From: Roseovarius gahaiensis
GTDB lineage: Bacteria; Pseudomonadota; Alphaproteobacteria; Rhodobacterales; Rhodobacteraceae
Reading direction: 5' to 3'
Assembly: GCF_011601345.1 (NCBI RefSeq)
Contig: NZ_JAAORB010000020.1
Coordinates: forward strand, 1 to 51,209
Length of the DNA: 51,209 bases
Shown: positions 25,493 to 34,681 of the stretch, in pieces
How positions within the stretch are numbered: position 1 is the first letter of the stretch
Layout: each line of letters opens with the position of its first letter
The notes under the pieces: model-generated
What the model saw: the letters and a program-made list of their open reading frames with translations, nothing else
Told to the model about the DNA's origin: nothing
Database searches by the model: none
Program-made: the position numbers and the translations under genes

Positions 25493-27118
25493 ATGAAACC
25501 TTTCCTGACATTGCACGATCCGGGCACAGCCCGCGGATTCTATAAGGCAGGGCTTTGGGCTGACGACACGTTCTACAGCTTGCTGGCGCGCCATGCCGAA
25601 GCCCGCCCCGATGCTATGGCCCTGCGTGACGGGCAGTGCTGGCTGGACTGGCGCACGCTGAGGGCGCGGGTTGATGCGCTGGCGGATGACCTGCACGAGC
25701 AGGGGATTTTGGCAGGCGACCGGGTCTCGCTTTGGCTGTCCAATCGGGCCGAGGCGGTGATTGCCTTTCTGGCCTGCGCGCGCCAAGGGATCGCCTGCAA
25801 CCCGTCGCTTCACCGCACCTATACCTGCGATGAGATCATCGATCTGCTGACCGAACTTCAGGCCAGTGCCCTGATCACCGAACCGGGCTGGGGGGCCGAC
25901 CGCGCCAGTTGCGATTTGGACGCCATGCTGGCCGAGCTGCCTTTTTTCAAGAAGGTCTATACACCCGATAGCTTCCCCACCCATATCACGCAGGTCGACC
26001 CCGAGGTGCACGCCAACCCTGACAGTATCGCCTATCTGGCCTTTACCTCGGGGACCACGGGCAAGCCGAAATGCGTGATGCATTCGTCCAACACCTTGCT
26101 GGCCAATGCCCGCGATCTGGTGCGGGACTGGCAGTTGGGCCATGATCAGACGCTGCTGACGCTCAGCCCGCTGTCGCATCACATCGCTTGGGTGGCCGTG
26201 GCACAGTGGCTGGTGTGCGGTGCGCAGCTTGTCACCGACGATCCACCATCCGGGATCAGCCGGTTGGATTGGATCATCGAAACCGGGGCCACCTATGTTT
26301 TGGGCGTGCCCACCCACGCCATGGACATTCTGGCCGAGCAGGCCCGCCGGGACATCCCCCAGATCGGGCAGGTGCGCATATTCTACATGGCGGGGTCGCC
26401 CATCCCCGAGGTGGTCGCGAAATCCTTTGCCGATCAGGGGATCACCCCGCAAAACATCTACGGCATGACGGAATCGTCCTCGCATCAATACACGCATCCC
26501 GACGACCCCAAGGATGTCTGGGTGTCCACCTGTGGCCGGGGCGGCCCGGCTTACGAGGTGCGCATCTGGGACCGTGACAACCCCGATCAAGAGGTGCCAC
26601 CGGGCGAAATCGGTGAAATCGGCGGGCGCGGCGCGGCGTTGATGCTAGGCTATTACGCCAATCAGGCCGCGACCGAAAATACCTTTAACCGGCACGGGTA
26701 TCTGATGTCGGGCGATCTGGGGTCGTTTGATACTGCGGGCAATCTGCGGATCGAGGGCCGGGTCAAGGATTTGATCATTCGTGGGGGCCATAACATCTAT
26801 CCCTCGCAGATCGAGGCCCGCGCCCTGACGCATCCCGGAATCAGCAAGGCGGCGGCCTTTCCGGTGCCAGATGATCGCTTGGGCGAAAAGGTATGTCTGG
26901 CCATCATCGGCAACCTGACCGGAGCCGAGGTGCTGGATCATCTCGCCGACGAGGGGCTGTCGAAATTCGACATGCCCGAATGGTTCATCGCGTTGGATGA
27001 CCTGCCCCTGACGGCCAGTGGCAAGATCCTCAAGCGGGCCTTGACCGAAATGGTCAGAACGGGCGCGATCAAGCTGGACCCCGTGCGTTACGTAGAAAAC
27101 AAGGTATCGGCCTCATGA
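25493..27118 (+). CDS. Acyl-CoA ligase, cyclohexanecarboxylate-CoA ligase (AliA)-like
   Basis: A 541-residue ANL-superfamily ligase. Motifs: phosphate loop FTSGTTGKPK near residue 185, YGMTESSSHQYTHPDD near 323, GDLGSFDTAGNLRIEGRVKD, and the C-terminal TASGKILKR with the catalytic Lys. The THPDD segment and RGGHNIYPSQIE are close to what I recall of AliA proteins. It would activate the ring acid with ATP and CoA. It is followed by the hydratase gene with a four-base overlap. Substrate assignment depends on the neighbouring BadI-like gene. Confidence 0.85.
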   Translation: MKPFLTLHDPGTARGFYKAGLWADDTFYSLLARHAEARPDAMALRDGQCWLDWRTLRARVDALADDLHEQGILAGDRVSLWLSNRAEAVIAFLACARQGIACNPSLHRTYTCDEIIDLLTELQASALITEPGWGADRASCDLDAMLAELPFFKKVYTPDSFPTHITQVDPEVHANPDSIAYLAFTSGTTGKPKCVMHSSNTLLANARDLVRDWQLGHDQTLLTLSPLSHHIAWVAVAQWLVCGAQLVTDDPPSGISRLDWIIETGATYVLGVPTHAMDILAEQARRDIPQIGQVRIFYMAGSPIPEVVAKSFADQGITPQNIYGMTESSSHQYTHPDDPKDVWVSTCGRGGPAYEVRIWDRDNPDQEVPPGEIGEIGGRGAALMLGYYANQAATENTFNRHGYLMSGDLGSFDTAGNLRIEGRVKDLIIRGGHNIYPSQIEARALTHPGISKAAAFPVPDDRLGEKVCLAIIGNLTGAEVLDHLADEGLSKFDMPEWFIALDDLPLTASGKILKRALTEMVRTGAIKLDPVRYVENKVSAS

Positions 27119-27888
27119 CAATCGACCTGACGAAAACCGAAGACGGCTACGCGCTGTTGACGCTGAACCGGCCCGAGGCGCTGAATGCGCTATCGTTTGA
27201 CATTCTGCGCCGCATCGGTGCCGCGATTGATGAGGTGGCGGGCTGGCGCGACGTGCGCGCCCTGCTGATCACCGGCGCGGGCGACAAGGCATTTTGCGCC
27301 GGGGCCGATATCAAAGAGCTGCGCAACCGATCCCTAACCGATCAGAAACGCGGTGCCGAACTGGGGCAGGCGGTGTTTGCCCGGCTGGACAGGCTGCCGA
27401 TTGCCTCGGTGGCACTGGTCAACGGCTATGCTTTTGGCGGCGGGGCGGAACTGGCGATGGCCTGCACCTTTCGGCTGGCCAGTCCGAACGCGGTGTTTGG
27501 CCTGCCCGAGGTCAAGCTGGGCCTGATCCCCGGCTATGGCGGCACACAACGCCTGCCGCGGTTGGTGGGCGAGGCGCGGGCGCTGGAAATCATCATGACG
27601 GGCCGCAACGTGGCGGCGGACGAGGCCGAACGCATCGGCCTGATCAATGCGATGGCCCAAGGTGATCTGATGCAGGCCGGTCGGGATTTTGCCGGGCGCT
27701 TTACCCGTTACAGCCTGCCGGTGCTGGACTGCGCCCGCCGCGCGGTGCAACGCGCGGCCGATACCCCGCTGCACGAGGGCCTGCAAACCGAGGCGGACCT
27801 GTCGACCTTGGCCTATCGCACGCGCGACGCCGAAGAAGGCATGGCCGCCTTCGAAGAAAAGCGCAAACCGGAGTTTCGCGATGAGTGA
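27115..27888 (+). CDS. Enoyl-CoA hydratase (BadK-like position)
   Basis: A 257-residue canonical crotonase with both hydratase glutamates: E112 in GGGAELAMAC and E132 in LPEVKLGLIPGYGGTQ. It would add water to a 2-enoyl-CoA, here probably a cyclohex-1-ene-1-carboxyl-CoA as for BadK. The C-terminus FEEKRKPEFRDE is family-typical. Overlaps both neighbours by a few bases, so tightly coupled. Confidence 0.88.
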   Translation: MTIDLTKTEDGYALLTLNRPEALNALSFDILRRIGAAIDEVAGWRDVRALLITGAGDKAFCAGADIKELRNRSLTDQKRGAELGQAVFARLDRLPIASVALVNGYAFGGGAELAMACTFRLASPNAVFGLPEVKLGLIPGYGGTQRLPRLVGEARALEIIMTGRNVAADEAERIGLINAMAQGDLMQAGRDFAGRFTRYSLPVLDCARRAVQRAADTPLHEGLQTEADLSTLAYRTRDAEEGMAAFEEKRKPEFRDE

Positions 27889-28585
27889 AGGACAGATCAT
27901 TGTCACCGGCGCATCCAAGGGGATTGGCCTTGCCGTCGCGCAGGATCTTGAACGCCGCGGCTTTGCCGTGGTGGGCCTGTCGCGTTCAGGCACGGGCAGT
28001 GCGGGCCGCCAGATGTGCTGTGACATGACCGACGAAGATGCCGTGCGCCAGACATTTGCCGACATCGCGGCGCAGGGGCTGGTGGTTGGGCTGGTCAACA
28101 ATGCCGGGGTGCATATCGGCGGCGCAACCGCGACGCTGAGTACCGCTGATTTCAATACAACCATGGCGCTGAATACCACCGCCGTGATGGTCGCCGCGCG
28201 CGAGGTCTATCCGCATTTGCGGGCCAGTGGCGGCACGATCGTCAATATCGGATCGTTTTTTGACAAGATGGGCGTGCCCGACAATCTGGCCTATTGCGCG
28301 TCCAAGGCGGCGGTGGCCGCGATGACGCGCTGCATGGCGGTGGAATGGGCGCGTGATGGCATCCGTGTCATGACGGTGGCGCCGGGCTATATTGAAACCG
28401 ACCTGAACCGCGCGTTTCTGGCCCGCGACAAGGTGCGCGCGTGGATGCAGTCACGCATCCCCACCGGCGGGCCGGGTCAGCCTGCGGATGTGGCCCGGTT
28501 GGTGGGTGCGATCTTTGCCGAAGATATCGCCTTTCTGACCGGAGAGACAATTTATATCGACGGCGCACAAGGGATGAACCACTGA
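27881..28585 (+). CDS. SDR-family dehydrogenase (BadH-like position)
   Basis: A 234-residue SDR: TGASKGIG at residues 8-15, NNAG near 71, catalytic Tyr and Lys in YCASKAA. The ATG at 27881 overlaps the previous stop by eight bases; upstream residues in the same frame are shadow of the hydratase gene. Between an enoyl-CoA hydratase and a ring hydrolase it would oxidise the 2-hydroxy ring acyl-CoA to the 2-keto form, as BadH does. Family members are also FabG-like, so the substrate is inferred from context. Confidence 0.88.
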   Translation: MSEGQIIVTGASKGIGLAVAQDLERRGFAVVGLSRSGTGSAGRQMCCDMTDEDAVRQTFADIAAQGLVVGLVNNAGVHIGGATATLSTADFNTTMALNTTAVMVAAREVYPHLRASGGTIVNIGSFFDKMGVPDNLAYCASKAAVAAMTRCMAVEWARDGIRVMTVAPGYIETDLNRAFLARDKVRAWMQSRIPTGGPGQPADVARLVGAIFAEDIAFLTGETIYIDGAQGMNH

Positions 28586-29751
28586 TGAAAATGTATGAAA
28601 AGGTGCTGTCTGCACGCAACTGGAACGATGAAGAACGCCAGATCCTGACACAGGTTCAGCGCATGGTCGACGAGGTCATCGCCCCCAATGCCGAGCATAT
28701 CGACCAGACTGGCGAATTCCCGTGGAAGAATGTCGAGGCGATCAATGCGCTGGGCCTGAACACCATCTTTATTCCCGAAGCCTTCGGCGGCATGCCGATG
28801 TCTTACAAGCTGTATCTGGAAATCGTGTCGATCATCTCCGAGGCCTGCGCCTCGACTGGGATTATATACGCCACGAATTACCACGGCATGAAGCCGCTGA
28901 TCGACTTTGGCACCGACGAGCAGCGCGCGCGCCTTTTGCCCCGAATTGCCGAGGGTGGCATGGGCGCGCTGGCCATTACCGAACCCACCGCCGGATCGGA
29001 TGCCACGGGCATGAAAACCACCTTTACCCCCGATGGTGAGGATATCATCGTCAAGGGCAACAAGATCTTTATCTCGAACGGTGATGTGGCCGATTTGTAT
29101 TTGGTGTTCGGCAAATGGGCGGGCATCGACGATCCGAAAAAGGCGATTTCGGCACTGATCATGGAAAAGGGCGCTGATGGATTCAGCGTGATTTCGAAAG
29201 AACGCAAGATGGGGCATAACGGCTCGTCCACCTGTGCGCTGTCGTTTGACAATGTGCGTGTGCCGCGTGCCAACCTTTTGGGGGCCCCGGGCGAGGGGCT
29301 GGCCATTCTGCTGGCCTCGCTGAACAAATCGCGCCCTTCGGTGGCCGCACAGGCGCGCGGCATCGCCCGCGCCGCGTTTCGTGACATGGTCGCCTATGGC
29401 AATGACCGCGAGCAATCGGGCAAGGCCGTTCTGGATTTTCAAGGTAATCAGTTCATTCTGGCCGATTTGGCGGCCGAGCTGCTGATGGTGGAACGCTGGC
29501 TGGATTATGTCGCCGATCTGGTGGATGGCGGCGATAGCAACTTTGGGCTTGAAGCCTCGGTCGGGAAATTGCGCGCCTCGGATCTGGCGATGAAGATGAC
29601 CACCGAATGCGTCCAGTTTCACGGCGGCTATGGCTATTGCCGCGACTACCGGGCCGAGCGTTTGATGCGCGATGCCAAGATCACGCAAATCTGGGAGGGC
29701 ACCAACCAGGTTCATCGCCAACTCATCGGAAGGAGCTTCAGAAGCAAATGA
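28585..29751 (+). CDS. Acyl-CoA dehydrogenase (AliB-like position)
   Basis: A 388-residue FAD-dependent acyl-CoA dehydrogenase. It has ALAITEPTAGSDATG near residue 131, the FAD-domain stretch HGGYGYCRDY, and the catalytic Glu E371 in IWEGTNQ. It would introduce the 1,2 double bond in the ring acyl-CoA and pass electrons to ETF. The ATG shares one base with the preceding TGA. Length and motifs are complete. Confidence 0.9.
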   Translation: MKMYEKVLSARNWNDEERQILTQVQRMVDEVIAPNAEHIDQTGEFPWKNVEAINALGLNTIFIPEAFGGMPMSYKLYLEIVSIISEACASTGIIYATNYHGMKPLIDFGTDEQRARLLPRIAEGGMGALAITEPTAGSDATGMKTTFTPDGEDIIVKGNKIFISNGDVADLYLVFGKWAGIDDPKKAISALIMEKGADGFSVISKERKMGHNGSSTCALSFDNVRVPRANLLGAPGEGLAILLASLNKSRPSVAAQARGIARAAFRDMVAYGNDREQSGKAVLDFQGNQFILADLAAELLMVERWLDYVADLVDGGDSNFGLEASVGKLRASDLAMKMTTECVQFHGGYGYCRDYRAERLMRDAKITQIWEGTNQVHRQLIGRSFRSK

Positions 29752-31283
29752 CCCGGATCAGAAAAGTTGCAGTTTGTGGCGCAGGTGGCACCATGGGGGC
29801 GGGCATTGCCCTTGTGGCGGTGCGCGGCGGGTTTGAAACCATCCGTTTTGACCGATCGTCCGAAGCGCTGTCGCGATCGCGCGGGGCTGCGGAAAAGTTC
29901 TTGAAAAAATCGGTGGACCGGGGTCGCATGTCCCCCGAGGACAGCGACGCCACGCTGGCGCGTCTGCAAGATAGCACCGATCTGGCCGATCTGGCCGATT
30001 GCGATCTGGTGATCGAGGCGATCTATGAGAACCTTGAGGTGAAACAGGCGTTGTTCAAAGAGCTGAACACGATCTGTAAACCCCAGACGATCTTTGCCTC
30101 TAACACGTCGACCCTGTCGATCACCCAGATCGCCAGTGGCTGTGGTCGTGAAGATCGGGTTGTTGGCATGCATTTCTGCCTGCCCGCCGAATTGATGAAA
30201 CTGATCGAGATGTCGCGCGGGCTGAACACCTCGGACGAGACATTTCGCGAGGCGTGGGCATGGACCGAAGCCGCCGGGCAGCTTCCCGTAGAAACGCAGG
30301 ACAAACCGGGCTTTATCCTGAACGCGCTTTTGGTGCCGTTCAACAATGACGTGATCCGCGCGATCGAGGCGGGGCTGGCCACGGCCGAAGATATCGACAT
30401 CGCAATCAAAAGCGGGCTGGGTTACAAGATGGGCCCCTGCACTCTGTTGGATTTGATTGGGCTGGACACTCAGGTTTTGCTGGGCGAGGCGTTTTATCCG
30501 ATCACGCTGGATCGCCGCGCCTCGGTGCCGCCGTTGCTGCGCCGGATGGTGGCGGCGGGCAGGCTGGGCAATAAATCGGGGCAGGGGTTGCTGACAGGGC
30601 AAAGCCGACAGCGCGCCGACACGGCCCCCGATTTCAGCATTGTTGCATCGGGCGACAGCCGCTCGTTCCCGTCAGGTGATACGATTGTGGACCGCGCAAC
30701 AGAACGGGCAGATGTGACGATGCATCTGGGCGGAGGTTACGCACCCGATCCATCGAAAACAGCCGTGTTGGTGGAACTGGACACCGAATGCCTTGGCGTT
30801 CACACCGGCGAGGATATGGGCCGGGAAGGATCGAACGCAGTTGGGTTTGCGCGCTATCGCAATGGCAATGACGCGCCGTCGAACCTGATTGAACTGGTGC
30901 GCCAGCCCGCAACCGACGCGGCCGCTTTGGACGCGGCGCGCGCGATTTTTGAGGTGGCTGGCTTTGATGTCGTCGTGTGTGCAGATCAACCGGGGCGCAT
31001 CGTCGACCGTCTTGTGCGGCCCAAATATAATGACGCCCTTCGGTTTCTTGATGAAGGGCTGGCCACCGCCGAGGACATGGACAAGACTTGCAAACTGGGG
31101 CTTGGCTATCCTGATGGCCCGATCGAACGGGTGACGCGTGGCGGTCTGGCCCGGCATTTTGACGTGACATCGGCGCTTTATGCCATGACGGGGCAGCCCG
31201 GCTATGCACCTGCGCGCCGTGCAGTGGTGGCCAGCGCCCATCAGGCCAAAGCCGCTGTCTGCCCTGACCCGGTGAAAGGATAA
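29748..31283 (+). CDS. 3-hydroxyacyl-CoA dehydrogenase, first tandem copy
   Basis: A 511-residue enzyme with an N-terminal Rossmann domain (CGAGGTMGAG, 10-19) and two C-terminal 3HCDH domains, the architecture of PaaC/PaaH-type proteins. Catalytic H142 is present, but the usual HFFNP is HFCLP, which suggests an altered substrate pocket; the conserved Ser and Asn (SNTSTLS, GFILN) remain. The start at 29748 overlaps the acyl-CoA dehydrogenase stop by four bases. It probably oxidises the 3-hydroxy intermediate after ring opening. The next gene is a paralogue. Confidence 0.88.
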   Translation: MTRIRKVAVCGAGGTMGAGIALVAVRGGFETIRFDRSSEALSRSRGAAEKFLKKSVDRGRMSPEDSDATLARLQDSTDLADLADCDLVIEAIYENLEVKQALFKELNTICKPQTIFASNTSTLSITQIASGCGREDRVVGMHFCLPAELMKLIEMSRGLNTSDETFREAWAWTEAAGQLPVETQDKPGFILNALLVPFNNDVIRAIEAGLATAEDIDIAIKSGLGYKMGPCTLLDLIGLDTQVLLGEAFYPITLDRRASVPPLLRRMVAAGRLGNKSGQGLLTGQSRQRADTAPDFSIVASGDSRSFPSGDTIVDRATERADVTMHLGGGYAPDPSKTAVLVELDTECLGVHTGEDMGREGSNAVGFARYRNGNDAPSNLIELVRQPATDAAALDAARAIFEVAGFDVVVCADQPGRIVDRLVRPKYNDALRFLDEGLATAEDMDKTCKLGLGYPDGPIERVTRGGLARHFDVTSALYAMTGQPGYAPARRAVVASAHQAKAAVCPDPVKG

Positions 31284-31289
31284 CGCGGC

Positions 31290-32717
31290 ATGTCTGCTAC
31301 AGACCACAAAAGGATCGTCGCCGTGATCGGCGCGGGCACCATGGGCGCGGGGATTGCGCAAGTTGCCGCCGCGTATGGCCATCAGGTTTTATTGTATGAT
31401 GTCGCCCCGGACGCCGCCCGCGCAGCCAAGGCCGGACTGTCACAGCGGTTGGACAGCCGCGTGGCGCGCGCCAAGATGACAGCCGATGAGGCCAACGCCC
31501 TGCTGGATCGTATCCGGCCTGTGGCCGATCTGGCCGATTTGGCCGGGGCCGGTCTGGTGATCGAGGCCATCGTTGAGGATCTGGCGATCAAGCAGACTGT
31601 TTTTGCCGAACTGGAAAAGACCGTCGCGGACGATGCGATACTGGCGACGAATACCTCGTCGATTTCGGTGACGTCCATCGCCCGCGCCCTTGCCGCCCCA
31701 GAGCGCATGGTGGGGATGCATTTTTTCAACCCGGCCCCGGTGATGAAACTGGTTGAAGTCGTGTCAGGGCGGGCCACCGCGCCCGAGGTGGCGCAAGCGG
31801 TGTTCGATTTGGCTGGCGCGTGGGGCAAAGTTGCCGTGCGGGCAAAATCGACGCCCGGCTTTATCGTCAACCGCGTCGCCCGCCCGTTTTATGCCGAAGC
31901 GTTGCGCCTTTTTGAAGAACAGGTCGCCAGCCCCGCAACGCTGGATGCGCTGATGACCGACGGCGGCGGGTTTCGCATGGGGCCGTTCGCCCTGATGGAT
32001 CTGATCGGCCATGATGTGAATTATGCCGTCAGCCAATCGGTGTTCGATGCGTTCTATCAAGACCCGCGGTTTCGCCCCTCACTGGCGCAACGGGAACTGG
32101 TGAACGCCGGTCATCTGGGGCGTAAATCGGGGCGTGGGTTTTATGACTACGCCAAAGACACGTCTGCGCCAACGCCGCAGACCGAGCCGGCCGACCCCGA
32201 CCTTGCCCTCCCAACGCCCATAGACCCCATGCACCCCTGCGTGATCGACGGCATTCATATCGTGCCAAGCGACGGGCGGCTGGCCCGCCAGATCGCGCGC
32301 GAAAAGGGCGCGCCGGTGATGGTGCTGGATTTGCTGAACGCCGATGCGCCGGGGCAACGTCTGGGTTTTGCCACCTCGCCGGATGTGCCGCAGGATATGG
32401 TGGCGCGGGTTGCGGCCACCTTGCAGGGGCAGGGCATCGTTTGCACACATCTACCTGATTGGCCGGGGCTGGTGGTGATGCGCACTGTCGGGATGCTGGC
32501 CAACGAGGGGTTCGAAGCCGTGTTGCAAGGCGTGGCCAGCGAAAGCGATGTGGATGCCGCGATGCAGTTTGGCTTGAACTACCCCAAGGGGCCGATCGCA
32601 TGGGCGCGCGACATTGGTCTAGGCCGGGTTCTGGCGGTTTTGGACAACCTGCAAGGCCTCACAGGCGACCCGCGCTATCGCGCCTCTTTGGGGTTGCGCA
32701 TGGCCGCGATGGAGTGA
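31290..32717 (+). CDS. 3-hydroxyacyl-CoA dehydrogenase, second tandem copy
   Basis: A 475-residue paralogue of the gene just upstream, six bases away, with a canonical active site: IGAGTMGAG (13-21), NTSSIS and HFFNP (H144). Two C-terminal 3HCDH domains follow. The canonical motif suggests ordinary beta-oxidation (for example 3-hydroxypimelyl-CoA), leaving the atypical first copy for another step. It is the last gene of the eight-gene operon; the convergent peptide importer operon ends 30 bases away. Confidence 0.9.
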   Translation: MSATDHKRIVAVIGAGTMGAGIAQVAAAYGHQVLLYDVAPDAARAAKAGLSQRLDSRVARAKMTADEANALLDRIRPVADLADLAGAGLVIEAIVEDLAIKQTVFAELEKTVADDAILATNTSSISVTSIARALAAPERMVGMHFFNPAPVMKLVEVVSGRATAPEVAQAVFDLAGAWGKVAVRAKSTPGFIVNRVARPFYAEALRLFEEQVASPATLDALMTDGGGFRMGPFALMDLIGHDVNYAVSQSVFDAFYQDPRFRPSLAQRELVNAGHLGRKSGRGFYDYAKDTSAPTPQTEPADPDLALPTPIDPMHPCVIDGIHIVPSDGRLARQIAREKGAPVMVLDLLNADAPGQRLGFATSPDVPQDMVARVAATLQGQGIVCTHLPDWPGLVVMRTVGMLANEGFEAVLQGVASESDVDAAMQFGLNYPKGPIAWARDIGLGRVLAVLDNLQGLTGDPRYRASLGLRMAAME

Positions 32718-32747
32718 TGAGGCCTGATCAAACCCGTGTGGGGGCGT

Positions 32748-33716
32748 TTATTCTGCGAAATGGCAGGCCACGCGTGCGCCGTTGGACAGCGGCCGCAATT
32801 CCGGGCGTTCGGCGCGGCAGCGCGCCTCGGCCATGGCACAGCGCGGCGCAAAGGGACAGCCCGGTGGCATGTTGACCGGATCGGGCAGCTCGCCCGGTTC
32901 ACGCGGCGTGTCGAACGATCCGCCCTCAAGCTTGGGGATCGCATCAAGAAGCAGTTGTGTATAGGGGTGTTTTGGCGCGTCAAACAGCGTTTCGGTTTTG
33001 GCCAGTTCCATGACGCGGCCCAGATACATTACCGCGACACGTGTGCCGAAATGTTCAACAACGCTCAGGTCATGGGTGATGAACAGATAGGTCAGGCCCC
33101 ACTTGGACTGCAGATCGGTCATCAGGTTCAGGATCTGCGCCTGAATGGACACATCAAGCGCAGAAATCGGTTCATCCGCAACGATAAACGCCGGATTTGT
33201 CACCAAGGCCCGCGCGATTGCGATGCGTTGCCTTTGACCGCCGGAAAATTCGTGCGGTAGCTTGCGCTGCCATGAGGGATCACAGCCGGTGACGGCAAGC
33301 ACGTTTTCGACCGTCTCGCGCACCTCGGAGGCCGGGGTTTCGGGCATCAGGTGGCGAATGGGCTCGGCCAGCGTTTCGAACACGTTGCGCCGCGGATTGA
33401 GCGAGGCATAAGGGTTCTGAAACACCATCTGCATGTCGCGGCGAATGGGCTTGCGGGTGGCCTCGTCCATCTGGTCGATCCGCTGGCCGTTGAAATAAAT
33501 TTCACCGGCGGTCGGTGGTTGCAGCCCGATGATGGCGCGGCCGAGGGTGGTTTTGCCGCAACCGGATTCCCCGACAACGCAAAAGGTTTCACCGGGCTGG
33601 ATCGCAATGTCCACGGTATTGAGCGCGTGCAGCACAGGCTTGTCGCGCGACAGGAAATGCGTGGGCAGGGGAAAGCGAACCTCAATCCCTTTTGTTTCGA
33701 CGATGGGCGTGGTCAT
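32748..33716 (-). CDS. Peptide/nickel-type ABC transporter ATP-binding protein (DppF/OppF family)
   Basis: A 322-residue ATPase with Walker A GESGCGKTT near residue 49, signature FSGGQRQRIAIARAL, Walker B IVADEPISALD, and the Cys-containing C-terminal oligopeptide-type extension (GCPFAPRCAMAEARC). Last gene of a five-gene leftward operon. Its start overlaps the stop of the companion ATPase gene by one base. Confidence 0.92.
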   Translation of the reverse strand: MTTPIVETKGIEVRFPLPTHFLSRDKPVLHALNTVDIAIQPGETFCVVGESGCGKTTLGRAIIGLQPPTAGEIYFNGQRIDQMDEATRKPIRRDMQMVFQNPYASLNPRRNVFETLAEPIRHLMPETPASEVRETVENVLAVTGCDPSWQRKLPHEFSGGQRQRIAIARALVTNPAFIVADEPISALDVSIQAQILNLMTDLQSKWGLTYLFITHDLSVVEHFGTRVAVMYLGRVMELAKTETLFDAPKHPYTQLLLDAIPKLEGGSFDTPREPGELPDPVNMPPGCPFAPRCAMAEARCRAERPELRPLSNGARVACHFAE

Positions 33717-34681
33717 CAGGTGGCCTCGGGGACATTGAGCGGGTGAAAACAGGCACGACCGTTTTCGAGCGGTGGAATCTGGCTGCGGCAGACGTCTGTC
33801 GCGCGGTCACAGCGCGGGTGATAGGCGCAGCCCGACGGCAGGGCGGTGATCGGCGGCATGGACCCCGGAATTTGATACAGGCGCGCGCCGCGGCCCACCT
33901 TTTGCGGAAGTGCCTTGAGCAGACCATAGGTGTAGGGATGCTGCGGTGCGTCGATGATGCCTCGGGTCTGGCCGGTTTCCACGCACAGACCGGCATACAT
34001 GATCATCAGCCGCTGCGTGACTTCGGCTACGACCCCAAGGTCATGGGTGATCAGGAGCAGCGCGACATCTTTTTCACGGCACAGTTTCAGGATCAGCGCC
34101 ATGATTTCGGCCTGAATCGTGACATCGAGGGCGGTTGTCGGCTCGTCCGCGATGATCAGTTCGGGGTCGGTCAGCAAAGCGATGGCGATCACCACGCGCT
34201 GGCGCAAGCCGCCCGACAATTCATGCGGGTAGGCTTCCAGCCGGGACTCGGCCGATGGGATTGCCACCTCGCGCAGCTTTTCGATGCAAAGCTTGCGCGC
34301 CTCTTTGTCGGAAATGCGGCGATGCGCCTTTAGGGTTTCGATCATCTGCGTGCCGATTGAAAGCACGGGGTTCAGCGTCACCATCGGATCTTGAAAGATC
34401 ATCGAAATACGGTTGCCACGGATCGACCGGATGTCGCGTTCGGACAGATCAAGCAGGTTTTCACCATGAAAGGTGATGCTGCCCTGTGACACGCGGCCGG
34501 GGTCGGCGATCAGGTTGAGGATGGCAAAGGCCAGCATGGATTTGCCAGCGCCGGATTCTCCGACGACGCCAAGGCGTTCGCCTTTTTCCAGCGTCAGGTT
34601 CACGCCGCGCAGGGCCTCGACCTCGGTTTTCTTGCCCTTGGGAAAGGCGACGTGCAAATCACGGATTTCAAGCAAAGGCAT
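33716..34681 (-). CDS. Peptide/nickel-type ABC transporter ATP-binding protein (DppD/OppD family)
   Basis: A 321-residue ATPase: Walker A GESGAGKS near residue 39, signature [15 protein letters not shown], Walker [12 protein letters not shown], and the C-terminal [15 protein letters not shown] segment. It overlaps the permease gene upstream by one base. Works as heterodimer with the DppF-type partner. Confidence 0.92.
   Translation of the reverse strand: MPLLEIRDLHVAFPKGKKTEVEALRGVNLTLEKGERLGVVGESGAGKSMLAFAILNLIADPGRVSQGSITFHGENLLDLSERDIRSIRGNRISMIFQDPMVTLNPVLSIGTQMIETLKAHRRISDKEARKLCIEKLREVAIPSAESRLEAYPHELSGGLRQRVVIAIALLTDPELIIADEPTTALDVTIQAEIMALILKLCREKDVALLLITHDLGVVAEVTQRLMIMYAGLCVETGQTRGIIDAPQHPYTYGLLKALPQKVGRGARLYQIPGSMPPITALPSGCAYHPRCDRATDVCRSQIPPLENGRACFHPLNVPEAT

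Noticed and set aside
25121..26590. A 489-codon minus-strand frame
   Set aside because: It is antisense to the ring-hydrolase and ligase genes, whose motifs are unambiguous.
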